DNA of 64,000 bases from Euryodendron excelsum. Taxonomy: Eukaryota; Streptophyta; Magnoliopsida; Ericales; Pentaphylacaceae. The stretch is taken from assembly GCA_033060915.1 (NCBI GenBank), contig CM065384.1:34904001-34968000 (forward strand), in the 5' to 3' direction. The position numbers and the translations under genes are program-made. This document shows, in pieces, positions 34,709 through 46,047 of this stretch. Position 1 is the stretch's first letter; each line of letters opens with the position of its first letter. A model generated the notes under the pieces. That model made no database searches. It was not told the DNA's origin and saw only the letters and a program-made list of their open reading frames with translations.

Positions 34709-37312
34709 TGTCACACCCCATAACCCGACCTATACGGATTTAGGGTACATGACCGGCCAGTAGCAAGGCTACCCAAGGCCGCATTACATAAACTAGTTGA
34801 TCACCTGTGCATAATCATTTAAAATGATGCATAATTGTGAAAAATAGAACTTTTGATAACTTGAAATCATAATCTGTGTCATACATGGCAGAGCTGTGCC
34901 TAGTCCAAATCATAACATACATATGAGCCTAATCAAGGCTCACTAAAGTTATAATGTTTATACCATTACAAAACATTGGGGTCTAGCCTTCAAACATATT
35001 ACAAAACATGGGCCCGTGGGCCGTAGCTCAAAATCCACATATGGTCTCGCTTTAGGGCCTCCCGGAATGGCTACCTGAAAATCATTTGAGAAAACGTAAG
35101 CTAATACTTAGTGAATAACAATGATGCATGAGTGGAAAAATTATCATGGACTAGCAATTATATCCAACGTATAAAGATAGATAATCATTTATGTATAAGG
35201 ATATGAACTTTTGAATGTATAAAGCGTATGCTTGGAATTCATAGGTGACATAAACATCATTTAAAACGTTTTATCATTTCAAAATATAATATCATAAGAA
35301 CAGATGCAACATCACATTATTCTTGATATAGCATTTCATAACTTGTCGTAAAACATATGAACATATCATAGTTTTTGGTTCAAAACATAAGTGTGCTACA
35401 ACTCGACATATAAGCTAGACTCCATAGTAACCATATAGGTCACGCTAAGGCTCTTTAGCCCAGGGATGTCTCCCAATATAGATAGTTTATTTCCTGTCTC
35501 CTATCGTAGGGTTATCGGGCTAGATTAAGGTCTTGCTATGAGAAGACTCCAGTTGGCACCATACATTGAAAACTTAGCATCTCTTTCATTTAAACATTAT
35601 AGTCCATGGTTTTTATTCATAACATAAATATAACTTGTATGCACTTGAAATATGACATTTGTAATTGAACGTTACATTGATGCATTGGAACATATGAAAA
35701 ACATTCATTATATAGAAGTGAGCTTAAAACATTTAGAAAATAATAGAGTTTTACTCATGACATATCGTTACTCACCTCTTTCTGATTGATCGAGTGATAA
35801 ACAAGGTGTTTCTACAAAAAATGCACATAAAAATATAAAAATATCAATACAAGATTCTAAGGCAAGCAATAACACATAAACCGAGACTAAGCACATAAAT
35901 CCCTCGACCGCAACTCACCAACGCCTCACTCTCACCATGGAAGAGCGAGACTAACTCTAGGGCAAGGGCCTAACGTAAAACAAGAACATAAGATTGAGAT
36001 CGAAATATGAAACTCAGAACATCGATCATTTCCTCGCGTCCCAACCACCTTGAACAAGGAATTCTCACACGAGGCTAGTTCCATATGAAAATAGGCTTAA
36101 CGGCTTTTAATTTGATAGGTCATTGCTTGAAAACACATTTCGGGTGAAGAAGTTAGGTCTCACAAAGAATGGGGTAACACTTTGGAAAAATAAGGTTTTT
36201 GGCATAGTTTTGGGTCAACTTTAAACTTCCATATCTCTCAATCTATAAGGAATTAGAGAGCAAACTTTATATGAGTACAAAGGTCTATGAGTTTACTTTC
36301 TAACGCTTCAAACGGTGCATCACTTTGAGTTTTTTAAGAGAAAGTTATGCCCATTTTAGTAAACAGTGCCCAAACTGGCAGGTCGTTTGAACGCCCAACC
36401 AGGGAGTTCAAATGCCAGGCAAAATGAACTGAGAGTTCAAAAGCCCAAATGACAGTTCGAACTCCAGGCAAAAAAATGAAAACCCCTTCTTTGACAGTTC
36501 GAACGCCCCCCAGGGGAGTTCAAACACCCGGGCTTCTTTCCCATACTGTTCGAACTCCATATCGGGAGTTTGAATGCCCAGTTCTGGGTAGCAACCGAAG
36601 TTCGACCCAAAATTTCAAAACTCAACCAAAATTCCTCCAAACACAACCAAACCTTCCCAATACTCTTAGAGCTCAAAGATTAAGCCTACAAGGATGATAT
36701 TAACTCAAAATGGGGGAGAAAAAACAATCAAAATAAAGGGATCTAAAGAAAGAATTCAAAACCCTAACATTTAACATATTTGGGGGTTTCAACCCCCAAC
36801 TCTCTAATTCTCCAATATTGGGCTACAAGCTTGCAAATTCAAAGTAATTGAAACTCAAGGAGTCCCCCAAGACAAATCCAAACACCCCAACTCATATATA
36901 TGCATATATACAATATCCCAACACATTTACACAAGTATACATACATGGTTTTAATTCATACCTTTCTCTCTCTAGCTTTTCCAATTCCACAATGGGCTTT
37001 TAAGCTTGGTTGAGCTCTTCTTGCTTCCTTTTCTTCTTCTTGATCTTCTCCCTTCAATCTTCTTCCTCTATCTCTTCTCCTCTTTCTCTCCCTACAAATG
37101 GGTGTGTGCGTGTGTGTGTGTAGTGTATATACATAGGTATATAAGATGATACATATGGGAAATAATTCTATGTGTCTCACCCCAAGAATTTAAGTTACAA
37201 TTTAACTCCCAATTGGTCACTTTGACCCCAAAAGGAATAACATCTAACATTAAACAACACAAATATCTTAATTTACATAAATAAAGAGAATTAATGAGTT
37301 CAGGGTATTATA
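34709..37312 (-). mobile_element. Solo LTR of another Gypsy-type element in element 1 gag (2604 bp)
   Basis: It starts TGTCACACCCCATAACCCG and ends CAGGGTATTATA. Read on the minus strand it runs TATAATACCCTG..GGGGTGTGACA. This is close to the TGTAATACCC..GGGTGTGACA ends of many plant Gypsy LTRs, with TG decayed to TA. Flanks CTTTC (34704-34708) and CTTTT (37313-37317) are a 4/5 target duplication. The gag frame resumes on the other side (AHLRSKVEV, then MNESTKD). The left third has AT-rich promoter-like DNA, and repeats of GAGTTCGAACGCC-like motifs lie at 36380-36590. No coding region is present. Confidence 0.85.
36380..36600. repeat. Short degenerate repeats inside the solo LTR
   Basis: Roughly seven copies of a motif like GAGTTCRAACGCCC / GACAGTTCGAAC alternate in orientation, near 36385, 36405, 36430, 36450, 36495, 36515 and 36545. 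This gives a cluster of TTCGAA-centred near-palindromes. Confidence 0.6.
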
Positions 37313-37317
37313 CTTTT

Positions 37318-37660
37318 TGGCAATTGCCCATCTCATAACTTCTACCTTAGACCTGAGGTGGGCTATCTCTTCATCCGGTCGTTGGAGTTCCTATTTGACT
37401 ACCCGGGCAGATACATTACTAGACAGACGCCCATTAGAGGGTAAGGGGTTCAAGTTCATGCGATTGATCCCATCGTAGTTCCTCTCGTCTTCCCTGTCAG
37501 TTATCGTTAGGGATTTATATCTTTGATCTTATCGGCTGACCTCCCAGACTTCGAGCTGCACTATCTTGGCAGTCTAATAGGTGTACGTCCTCATTACTGG
37601 GAACGTCTAAGCTATCTTTAGTTTCCCTGCTGGTAGGCTCAACTTATCCTCTAAGAAAGC
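37318..37660 (-). pseudogene. Element 1 gag N-terminal part
   Basis: On the minus strand downstream of the primer site there is a start-like stretch comparable to MSTNFLREGEVHPTR of element 3 (61772). It continues through several stops to ELQRPDEEIAHLRSKVEV. A predicted coiled coil here is usual for Tat gag. The solo LTR insertion follows. Confidence 0.6.
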
Positions 37661-37683
37661 TAGAACTCATCTTTGCTAGACCT

Positions 37684-37702
37684 TCCCACAAATGGTGCCA
37701 AT
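37684..37702 (-). promoter_or_regulatory. Element 1 primer binding site
   Basis: On the minus strand the bases after the LTR CA end read ATTGGCACCATTTGTGGGA. The same site, ATTGGTGCCTTCTATGGGA, lies beside the LTR of element 3 at 61739. Confidence 0.75.
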
Positions 37703-38224
37703 TGTAAATGAATTTTTTGGAAGGCCTTATTCAATACACAAACCAAATTGATGAGTACGAGTAATCTAGAACAGAAGAAGACAATGAGAATGCGTCGACC
37801 CTCTTTGGGCCGATAGCATTCCAATGATTAAGTTGCAAGTTTAATCACAATGATTTGATCAATGAATTGATAGATGGAACTCAAGTGAACGTACCTTATC
37901 TTTTTAGTGCATGGGGTATTTATAGGTTTCGGAATGCCATGTTCCCTCTGGGAGTTGGAATCAATCTCCTCCTAGGAGTCTCCCTTTTTGGGTCGGTTTA
38001 CAATATTGGATTTATCCTTTATTTGTCTTAGTCCATTTAGGAAAGGGATTTGTATTCGTTGGTCCTACTTATCCTTATAGGGCTTGGTCCATAATCCTTG
38101 GGCCAGTCGCCCTGGGATTTGGCCCAAGGTCGGCACAGGCCTAGCCTCCTAGGTCGACAGACTTGGGCTGACCTTTTTCGGCTAATTATCCTTTGTGTCA
38201 GGCTTGGTTCTTATTGGACCCACA
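37703..38224 (-). repeat. Element 1, 5' LTR (522 bp)
   Basis: TGTAAATGAATTTTTTGG to TTATTGGACCCACA on the plus strand; matches 3664-4177. Both LTRs contain TGCATGGGGTATTTATAGG/A, a TATTTATA box reading the other way on the minus strand. Confidence 0.92.
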
Positions 38225-38346
38225 ATAATGACGTGATATCACCGTTATACTAAATAGTTACTCGTGAATGGGGGTAGGGGTGGGTGAAAAGAGGGTATAT
38301 ACATATAAATACATAAAAACAAAAGATAAGGGTGCAATGAGGTGTT

Positions 38347-38719
38347 AATTATCCATGACTGTCATACCACGTCATTATGTTTACGTGGTATGACGTTCTT
38401 TTTATTTTTTTTACTAACCAAGTGTTCGGGCTAGAGTGCATGCACCTCAACTAATCTCAAGATCTATGTAGTCCATCCACCCCATACAAAGTAGATAATT
38501 ACCAGGCCAACGGCTTTAGGGAAACTCTTGCGCTTGGCAAGAGTTGAAAGTGGTTAAATTGTGACGTGTGAAATTATTTGCATAGCGAGAATTTTAAATT
38601 TAAAAAGCTACTATACAGCTCTCAAAAAGTATTTTCTCTCCCTACACATGACTTTACATGACTAAACTGTCATACCATATAAACATGATGATGTGACACG
38701 ACGGTCACAACGGATAATT
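38347..38719. mobile_element. MITE with ~54-bp terminal inverted repeats, carrying a SINE
   Basis: Left end AATTATCCATGACTGTCATA (38347) and right end (reverse complement of 38665-38719) AATTATCCGTTGTGACCGTC match along about 54 bp, including ATGTTTA and GGTATGAC. The left repeat itself folds: GTCATACCACGT and ACGTGGTATGAC are perfect inverted arms around a 10-base loop (38361-38394). The AATTTTAAATTTAAAAAGC part resembles 54920-54940 and 60820-60840, so related copies lie elsewhere in the window. No transposase frame is present. Confidence 0.65.
38396..38530 (-). mobile_element. tRNA-derived SINE, 3' part, minus strand
   Basis: On the minus strand: GGTAATTATCTACTTTGTA, GGACTACATAG, GATTAGTTGAGGTGCATGCA, CTCTAGCCCGAACACTTGG, then a degenerate A tail. 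The same order (GGGTAATTAC, ATTAGTCG, GCTCACAAACTTGCC) occurs at 54150-54235 and at 60841-60958. The 5' end is uncertain. Confidence 0.65.
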
Positions 38720-38769
38720 TTTCGTGGTTAAGGTGGTGGTTATAAGGTTATATAGACTATTAACATAGT

Positions 38770-40365
38770 TTGAATCTTTTCCTTTTTTCTTGCCTTATCA
38801 TGGTAAGTTTATGTGTACCTTTCTCTTGATCCTTGGCCAGGAGAGGGCCACATGCTAATGGGCCTATTCCATTGATCCATTGTGGGAAGATTTTAGCGTA
38901 CACAGATTTTCTTGGGCCGATAAGGGTAAAAGGTTTGGAATCGAAGAAGATAGAACAAGTAGAGCCCAGAGTCATAAAAATGGGGGAGGTGGCCCTAGTA
39001 AGGTTAGGCAGAGACTTACTTCTGCTTCTCCCAACCATCAGCCCACAAGCCCAAGACTAGGGCCAGGTGAGTTCTGTCAGGAAGGGGGTTCTAGGCTGAA
39101 GTCTGGCCTATTTTTAAAGCCTAGAAATCAGGTGGGGCAGCTTGTGATGGTGAGGTCCGTCTGGAGTCTGGACATGTTTTTTAAGCCTAGAAATCGGCTA
39201 ACTCCCATTTTGATTGTGCATTGGAGGAGAGGGAGAGTTCTGTTCTGTCATCTGAAGCTGATTCAGTGGGAGTTGCAGAAGGCAAAAGGGGAAGTTCGGC
39301 ATTGATGCAAGTTTTCATGGAGTTTGGTAGAGCAGTGGTTTAGTGAGCAAAATTGCTCTTCCTCAAGACTAATGGGCTGGCCCATCTAAGATGGAGGAAA
39401 ACGTGGAATTGAATAGGAATTTAGACTAAGATTCATTGGGTGCTGAGGGGTTGTAGGAGGGGGGTTTTGCATAAAATGCTGGGTTATTGGAAATTAGTGA
39501 TGAAGTATCTAGGAGAGGAATTTCTGGTTGGGTAGAAGGGGGAATTTTCTTGTGGTCTTTGTCTTTGTTTTATGGACAGTCTTATGGCCTTATTCGTGTA
39601 GTGATAAAGAATTTGAGATGTGACTTGCCGTTAAGAGGTGAGAGTTGCGGAGAAAACTAGATTTTTGGCCATGTCTCCTTGTCAATAGGGGGATGTTGAA
39701 GAGGCAAGCAGAGGCCTGATTAAGTGGAAGAAGATCAAAGCGATGGGAGAGAAAATTACAGCTTCAGGGAGGTCGAGACCTTTCGCATGTGGTAGATTTA
39801 TCCCTTGCAGGGGTCAAGGAAATATGGCTCTAGTAGGGGATAGCTTGGAGAGGGGTTGGTTGGAAGAAAAATGGATGATCAGGGTATAGTTTCTGATGGT
39901 GATGTGAAGATGAAGGAAGATATATAGTTTATCTTCTAAGTTTGGATGATGGGAAAAGGGTAGAGTTTCCATGGGGATTTGAAAATGAAGGAAGATGGGT
40001 TATCTTCCAAATTTGGGTTAGGAAAAGGGTTAAAGGTCTAAGTAAATTTATGGAATTCCGTGTGAAGGATTTGATAATGATTCTTTGAGGCTGTCATCTT
40101 TATTGGAGCCAATAAGAGGCCAAAGATGGATGATAACTCTGCTAGGAGGAGTGGGGGAAGCAAAGCTGGAGGAGTGGAAGGGAGTTGATGAACTTGGATA
40201 GGCCAATCAACCATTTTGTTCCTTGTATGGTCTTTTGGGTCTCCATAGAGGCTTGAGTAGTTGTACTATTCTTTGCTTCTGTTGCTTTGTGTTGGTGATG
40301 CCCCATGGCACTTTTTTTTTTCTATATTTTAATTTACTTCACTTATCAACCCAAAAAAAGAAAAG
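38770..40365 (+). mobile_element. L1-like LINE remnant (ORF1 fragment and 3' end)
   Basis: The 5' part encodes a Gly/Ser/Arg-rich stretch (SHKNGGGGPSKVRQR, then SPNHQPTSPRLGPGEF) like the C-terminal part of plant L1 ORF1, broken by frame changes. Stop-riddled purine-rich sequence follows to about 40200. The last part, GGTCTCCATAGAGGCTTGAG through TTGTGTTGGTGATGCC, ending TTTAATTTACTTCACTTATC with an A-rich tail at 40355, has the look of a plant LINE 3' end. No endonuclease or RT box survives. The family assignment is by general resemblance. Confidence 0.45.
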
Positions 40366-40463
40366 GTCTCTTTCCATACTAATTGTTGCTTTGTGTTGCT
40401 TGAATTCCTTTTCCAACTTATTACCTTTGTAAACTTCTTCGTATGTAACATGTTCAATTATTG

Positions 40464-40512
40464 AATTTGTTGGTCACTTTACATCCATGTTTGGAAAGTG
40501 ACCAACAAAATT
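40464..40512. repeat. Perfect 17-bp inverted repeat (hairpin)
   Basis: AATTTGTTGGTCACTTT (40464-40480) is followed after 14 bases by AAAGTGACCAACAAAATT. A third partial copy, CATCCATGTTTGG.TGGTCAC, lies at 40558-40575. It may be the remnant of a small foldback MITE. Confidence 0.85.
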
Positions 40513-42572
40513 GAAAATAATTCTTCGGAGAGATGTTAGGAGACTATGATAATTACATCCATGTTTGGTGGTCACAAAATTGCAAATATATGTGGTGTAG
40601 CTGTGCAGCTACATCTTTTGTGAAGTACAAGAGTGACAATACATGTTTGAAATGCCATAACCAATTTAAAGAACTTGAATGACACATGAGTGATTAAAAC
40701 ACTGGAAAAAGAGCTTTAGTTTCTTTACTTTGATGACCTGAGCAACATATAAAAGAGTTCATTGTAGAATTATTAGGGGAGTGGACAATAGTAAGGTGAC
40801 AACCAAGAGAACCATAGCAATATTTTCCTAAGCGTCCTGTGGTTACTTCTATGACTCTGTTTGCACCTAACCCAGTGCGAGATCATTCAACTTATTCAAG
40901 CAACTGAATGCATAAACAACGATAAGGAAAGTCATACTCGGTAAGAATGCATATACCGCTTTGCTGGTTTCACTGCGAGGCAAGAGATGTTAGAACCACT
41001 GACAATACCGATCCCTTGATTAATTATTTTTACTTGTTTTTTGAAATGTTTTTAGCATCTTTATCATGCAAATATGAACCAAAATGGTGTCACCAAGTCA
41101 GCTAATATTTTATTATTATAGCTCACCGGAAGCCCCTTGTGCCTTAACTAAACTAATAATATTAATAGTTTGTCTGTTGTGATTTGCTCATGAGACTTTG
41201 CAGTATTATGTGTCATTATGTGATCGCCGATATGAAGTACATACTAGTTCTTATGCTATCCCAGGAGAGGGTGAGTTTCGTAATTTTAAGACTTGGTTAA
41301 GGGCTTAAATGACTTAAATGACTTAATTACCTCTAGTTGGATACATTATTTACTATTATATATTATATTACATTGTGATATATTAAAATACAGTAATATT
41401 ATGCATTATAAAATTATATTATATTAGTATTATATATGACTATTATATATTATATTCCATTATAATACATTAAAATACGGTAATACTAAATTATATATTA
41501 GTAAATTTGTGTGCCATATATTATATATTATACTACAGTGTAGTACATTAAAATATATAAAATTAAAAAATGTATATTAATATAAAATTATAAACGTATC
41601 AAATTTTGTAATGTACTGATATATAATAATATAATATAATATAATATGTAATATACTATTATGTTATAATATATAATATACTATAATTAGTATAATATCG
41701 TATTGTATAATAAATCAATAAATATTAATTGAGTATAAATTACTTTTCTAATTTAGTAAGGGATAAATAGTTTTTTTTTTCACGATTAATCTCAACTTTT
41801 ATTCTATGCATAAACAAAAATGAGATTTGAGAATAGTTTGGGACTACGAATCCTAGGATTACTAGTCATTAGACTCTTTGTTCCAAGACTCTTTGGCTGG
41901 CTCAAAAATCAAACATGTCAATGTATAAGATGTAAGATAAATTTTCAAAAATTTAAAAGGCCCATGGCCCCTCCTGCCCCTTTTTGGTCCTTTTGTGTCC
42001 GTGTGCTTTGCCCTCGTTTCCAACCCATCTACTGATGTTGTTTTGCCCGTGATATTGCTAAGCCTTCCTTTGCAGATTTGCAGCCCATTTCAAATTTACT
42101 TGGCAACACGGACATATAGTATTGCCCAGTACAAGAGGTTCTCATACTTATGAGATGAAACACGATTATGAGCTATAAGGTATAGTGTTTTAAGTACTTA
42201 TTTTATTATTACTATTATTTAAATATGACAAATATAAATAAGAATAAGGACAACATTCGTGTAAGGTAAAAAACTAAAATAAGAGAATATTAATTGAAAT
42301 TTAGTGAGATGCTTAAAATGCACCTCTAAGTGCCCCTTCAAAAAAAAAAATTATTATTATAAAATTTTACATTCTAATTTTTAAAGGCTGGATTAATATT
42401 AGTGAAGAGTTCTAGTTTTAAAAAGTCTTGATTCTACAACATAACACAAAATTATTTAATATAGTACCAGAACTTGTGTTTTCCATCTGGGGTTGGGTCA
42501 GTACTTCTAATTGGTCCATCTCTCAGGTTGTAGATCATCCAGCTCGAGCCTAACATTGTATGGCTCTATACA
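40513..42572. other. Intergenic DNA; AT-rich TATTATA array at 41340-41730
   Basis: No gene was recognised. The interval 41340-41730 is made of variants of ATTATATATTATATTACA, TACATTAAAATA and GTAATATTA, more than 85 percent A+T by eye. The 71-codon frame at 41820 has no domain. Confidence 0.5.
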
Positions 42573-42800
42573 TCTATTCTAATATATAATGGCAGTACTC
42601 TAGAAGTCGCGTATCTCTTTTACTTGTCAAAAATATTCTTAAAATTTCTAAAATTTGCATATTTATTTTAATTTATAAATTAAAAAATTAAGGATAATTT
42701 TGACTATTTAAATTCCTTTTTGCAATTAAATGTCTTCTCTAACGTATCTGTAACAGCTGCAAAAGAGTTGCTTACGCATCGTGTGTGCCCCATCATCTAG
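42573..42800 (+). mobile_element. Short non-autonomous Helitron
   Basis: It begins TCTATTCTAATATATAATGG after an A and ends CATCATCTAG before a T, which is the TC..CTAG structure inserted between A and T. Just inside the 3' end, CGCATCGTGTGTG is a decayed short hairpin (CGCA..TGTG). The body (GTCGCGTATCTCTTTTACTT, AACAGCTGCAAAAGAGTTGC) resembles widespread plant short Helitrons. There is no coding capacity. Confidence 0.65.
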
Positions 42801-42825
42801 TATATATAAATATAATAATTTATTT

Positions 42826-43026
42826 TAATTCATCTTGGATGCTGCTTATCTTATTCACTTTTAAAAAATATCCTTAAAATTTTTGAATGTTACATATTTG
42901 CCTCACTTTATAAATTGCAACAAGCATAACTTTGACCATTCAAATTACTTCTGAATTTGAATCTTAGTTTTTCTCCTCTCTCGTCTCTATAACTGCTTCA
43001 AGTATGAGAGTTGCTCTACCTTCCAG
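42826..43026 (+). mobile_element. Second, diverged Helitron-like copy in tandem
   Basis: The same order of motifs as in 42573-42800: CTTTTAAAAAATATCCTTAAAAT, TACATATTTG, ACTTTATAAATTG, TTTGACCATTCAAAT, CTATAACTGCTTCAAGTATG, GAGAGTTGCT. It ends near TTCCAG/T, where the CTAG of the first copy would be. It is more diverged than the first copy. Confidence 0.5.
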
Positions 43027-43896
43027 TAATATATTAAATAGGGTGTTTTGCGGCTCAGTGCGATTCCATGTTTCACACAGAGGTCGGCAAAACCTCAGAT
43101 ATATATACACATATCACCACATATCCGCATCTACATTTGCTTGACTTGAGTTGGGGGTTTTAGAATCTAAAGTCAATTACCAAAAGGACTCAGGCGCTTT
43201 CAAATTCATGGGGAGGATAAAGTTTAAAGTTACCCACAAACACAGGAAAAACAAGGTGACTCCCAAATTGTTTTTTTTTTTTTTGGGCGATTGTTGCAAG
43301 TGTTTGAATTTTTTAAGTTTTAGTTCTAAGCATGTTGTTTATTTTATATTCTTCACGACACTTTGTTTTAGCTAGATTGTATATGTTTATTTTTTTGATG
43401 ATGATGAATGGCCTTTCCAGCTCTGCTAAACCTTTCTATGTCATGTAATTTACTTCTAATTGTAGTATTTGAAGAAATAAGTTTGGTGTTTTTGCTAAAG
43501 CGAGTTCTTCTATTTTGTTTCTCTAATCTCTTGTGACTTGCTATATAGCGTTACATTACGTTAATGAAGGATTTTTAAATTATTAAATTTCATGATGGAC
43601 AGTCCTAAGTTCTTGATCTCATATAAAGTTAATTGAAGTGATTTTATATTTTAATTTGTTTTTTGCAAACCATCGTGTTGATTGATTTATGTTCATTATT
43701 GGCGATGAAACAAGGGCGATGATTCTGTTTTGGAGGATCAGATTAGCAACTTCCCGGATGAAATTCTTGCATCTGTATTGTCTCGATTGCTACTGAGGGA
43801 CGCAGTACACACCAGCATCCTTTCTAGCAGATAGAGGAGCCTCTAGATGCTTATCAGCTTTCTCAAGTTTGATCGCTTGAAATCTTATGAGAGAAT

Positions 43897-45401
43897 TGTT
43901 TGAATATTTGGTGTGACACACCAACTTTGAGCCATTGTTAAGGTGGAACTCACATATTCTTTTTAGTGGGTCCAAGATGTTTTGTGTTTTTTTTCATGAA
44001 AAGATGAAGAACAAGCATCTACTTGCTCAAATGTATAGAGATTTGAATAAGATAATAGCCTCCAAAGTAGGTACCATGAGTATGATTTTGGGTAGAATTA
44101 AATGCTTGTCCTTAATTGATTTTCTATGAAAAAAGTGATGGGTATATAAAGCCTAGGTTTAAAGATGGGTTTGGGCCCCAAATGGCACCTTACTTTTGTG
44201 GAAAGGGAAGGACCTATGGAACCCATGAGTTGACCCAATACTTCACCCGCCCATCCATCCGGTCGGCTTGGCTCAATTCGAGTGAGGGTGCGGTTAAAAT
44301 AATATTAAAAAGGTTTAGGCCGGTTTAATATTTATTTTTTGAACGCGGTTGAACCATAACAGTGTGGACCGAGCAGAATTGAACCGGTTCAAATTTAAAT
44401 CAAATTCCAACGGATGCAACCCTTCTTAAGGGCCGGTTTGGTTGGCACCGTTTTGAATGGGTGCGATTCTTTCTATATAGAGAAAGATTTTCCCTTTGAA
44501 ACAGACACAGTTTTTTACGATATATACATTATATTTCGTTCATCTCTCTCTCTCTCTCTCTCTTTCTCGGTCTTCGACGACGACATTCTACGCTCAGATT
44601 TCGACGTCGTCCGTTCGCATCTCCCGCGAAGTGCTGCTCAGATTTCGACGACTGTTCCAGGTAAATTCTGACTGTTAAATCAGTTTTTCTTATCTTCGTT
44701 TCTGACTTAGAAATTCTGTACGAATTTCTATCCAGATTTCTATCCGGTTAATTTTTATATATACTGTGTGATGAATTTCTGTGAAAATTTCATCACTTTT
44801 TTTGTGTTTCTGTAGTGAATTTCAGCATTAAAATTCTACAGAATAACTGCAGTTTTTCTATGTATAAAATACTGTTTGTTCATTATCATATCATATTGAT
44901 TTTATCAGAAACGCCATAGGTTTCTGTATGAAATTAAATATCATAATTCTACGTAGAATTAGACAAAAATTCCTTGTTATTTTATGTCATATATGTTACA
45001 TTCATTCTATACATTGAGAGAGTGGAATCAAAAGGTTGATTCGATGGATCTGAATATTGTAGTGTTACTTATTCAAGATTGTGATCATTTCATCCTGGAG
45101 ATAGATGTCCGTTAATCCCATGAGCACCTGCATGAGGGGCGAATCTGTCTTAAGCTAAGAATGTGCAACACTCGGCTTGATCTCCTCTTTATCGCATACT
45201 TTATTATTTTATTATATATGACTTGTTAAATATACTATATTACGTTACTTCATACATATTATTTAATGTTGTTGATTTTACTTCATGATGACTACATGAA
45301 AGACATTATACAGACTATGTCCAACAATATCATAATGTTTTATTTCACTTTATTATGGCTACAGTTTATATGAGAAACATTATACAACAATTTTTTGAAC
45401 A
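43897..45401 (+). repeat. 5' LTR (1505 bp) with TATA-like box and splice donor
   Basis: It matches 48791-50278 nearly throughout. TCTATATAGAGAAAG near 44471 is followed by a (CT)n leader (44542-44566), a short GC-richer exon-like segment, and TTCCAG/GTAAATTCTG (donor at 44661). In the 3' LTR the donor GT is GC. Confidence 0.85.
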
Positions 45402-46047
45402 ATCTTAAGACAGATTCATTGTTTCTACCTTTATGTATTTTCCATATAAAGTACTACTGTAAAATGGCATGTGGTTGTGTGTTGTTGAGTATATGATGTT
45501 CATAGTTATGTGTAAATTCAGATTTGACACTAACATAAATGTTTCATGTTCTAAGGCATTAAATTTAATTTTATTTACCGCTTAGAAAGCGATTGTTCAT
45601 CTCTGAAATGAACGTATTACAAACTAGAAACTTGAGTTTCATATTGCATAACAATTGACATGAATCCTAATGTTGTGATGAACTTAACTTGCACAGTGGT
45701 TGTTAATTTGTTAAAGTTTTATTTTTGTTGCATGTTTAGCATGATAAGTTGTAGCAGTACATCTTTATGTATCTTAGATGCTACATATTGTTTGTTTTAC
45801 CATGCTTATGTGGTTTTGTGAAAGCATGACTTTGTGGTTGAACAATTTTTATTGCTAAAGTTTTAATTTCATTTGAGAAATTAAAATGGTGTTATTATAA
45901 GGTTTCTAACCTTAAGAATATAGGCATATGATACTTTGTACATTAGCAAATTTAATTGCTAGAGTATTTAATTTCTTGTAAGAAATTAAATTTGTGTTAT
46001 TTTATGATTTCTAATCATAAGAATATTATCATGTGTTTACAGTTCAC

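Larger units (their letters stand above)
3664..38224 (-). mobile_element. Element 1: Tat-lineage Ty3/Gypsy retrotransposon, nested and decayed
   Basis: A complete LTR retrotransposon layout is readable on the minus strand. It runs: 5' LTR 38224-37703, primer binding site 37702-37684, gag 37660-37318 plus 34708-33900, protease and RT 33350-31913, RNase H regions 31900-30604, integrase 8797-7751, tandem repeats 7650-6992, polypurine-like tract 4195-4178, and 3' LTR 4177-3664. The order PR-RT-RH-INT is that of Ty3/Gypsy. The lack of a chromodomain, the second RNase H-like segment and the antisense accessory gene point to the Tat lineage. Insertions of 21.8 kb and 2.6 kb split it, so its own length is about 10.1 kb. 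The flanking 5-mers are ATGAT (3659-3663) and ATAAT (38225-38229), a 4/5 target duplication. Catalytic residues are lost in PR, RT and INT, so it cannot move by itself. Confidence 0.9.

Noticed and set aside
36956..37180. Minus-strand frame of 74 codons with RERKRRRDRGRR run
   Set aside because: It is the reverse of a CT-rich leader inside the solo LTR, not a protein.
41340..41730. AT array considered as a centromeric or origin-like satellite
   Set aside because: There is no regular unit length, only AT-rich simple sequence.
44414..44678. Overlapping 60-85-codon frames in the LTR
   Set aside because: They run through the (CT)n leader and are not conserved in frame in the second LTR.
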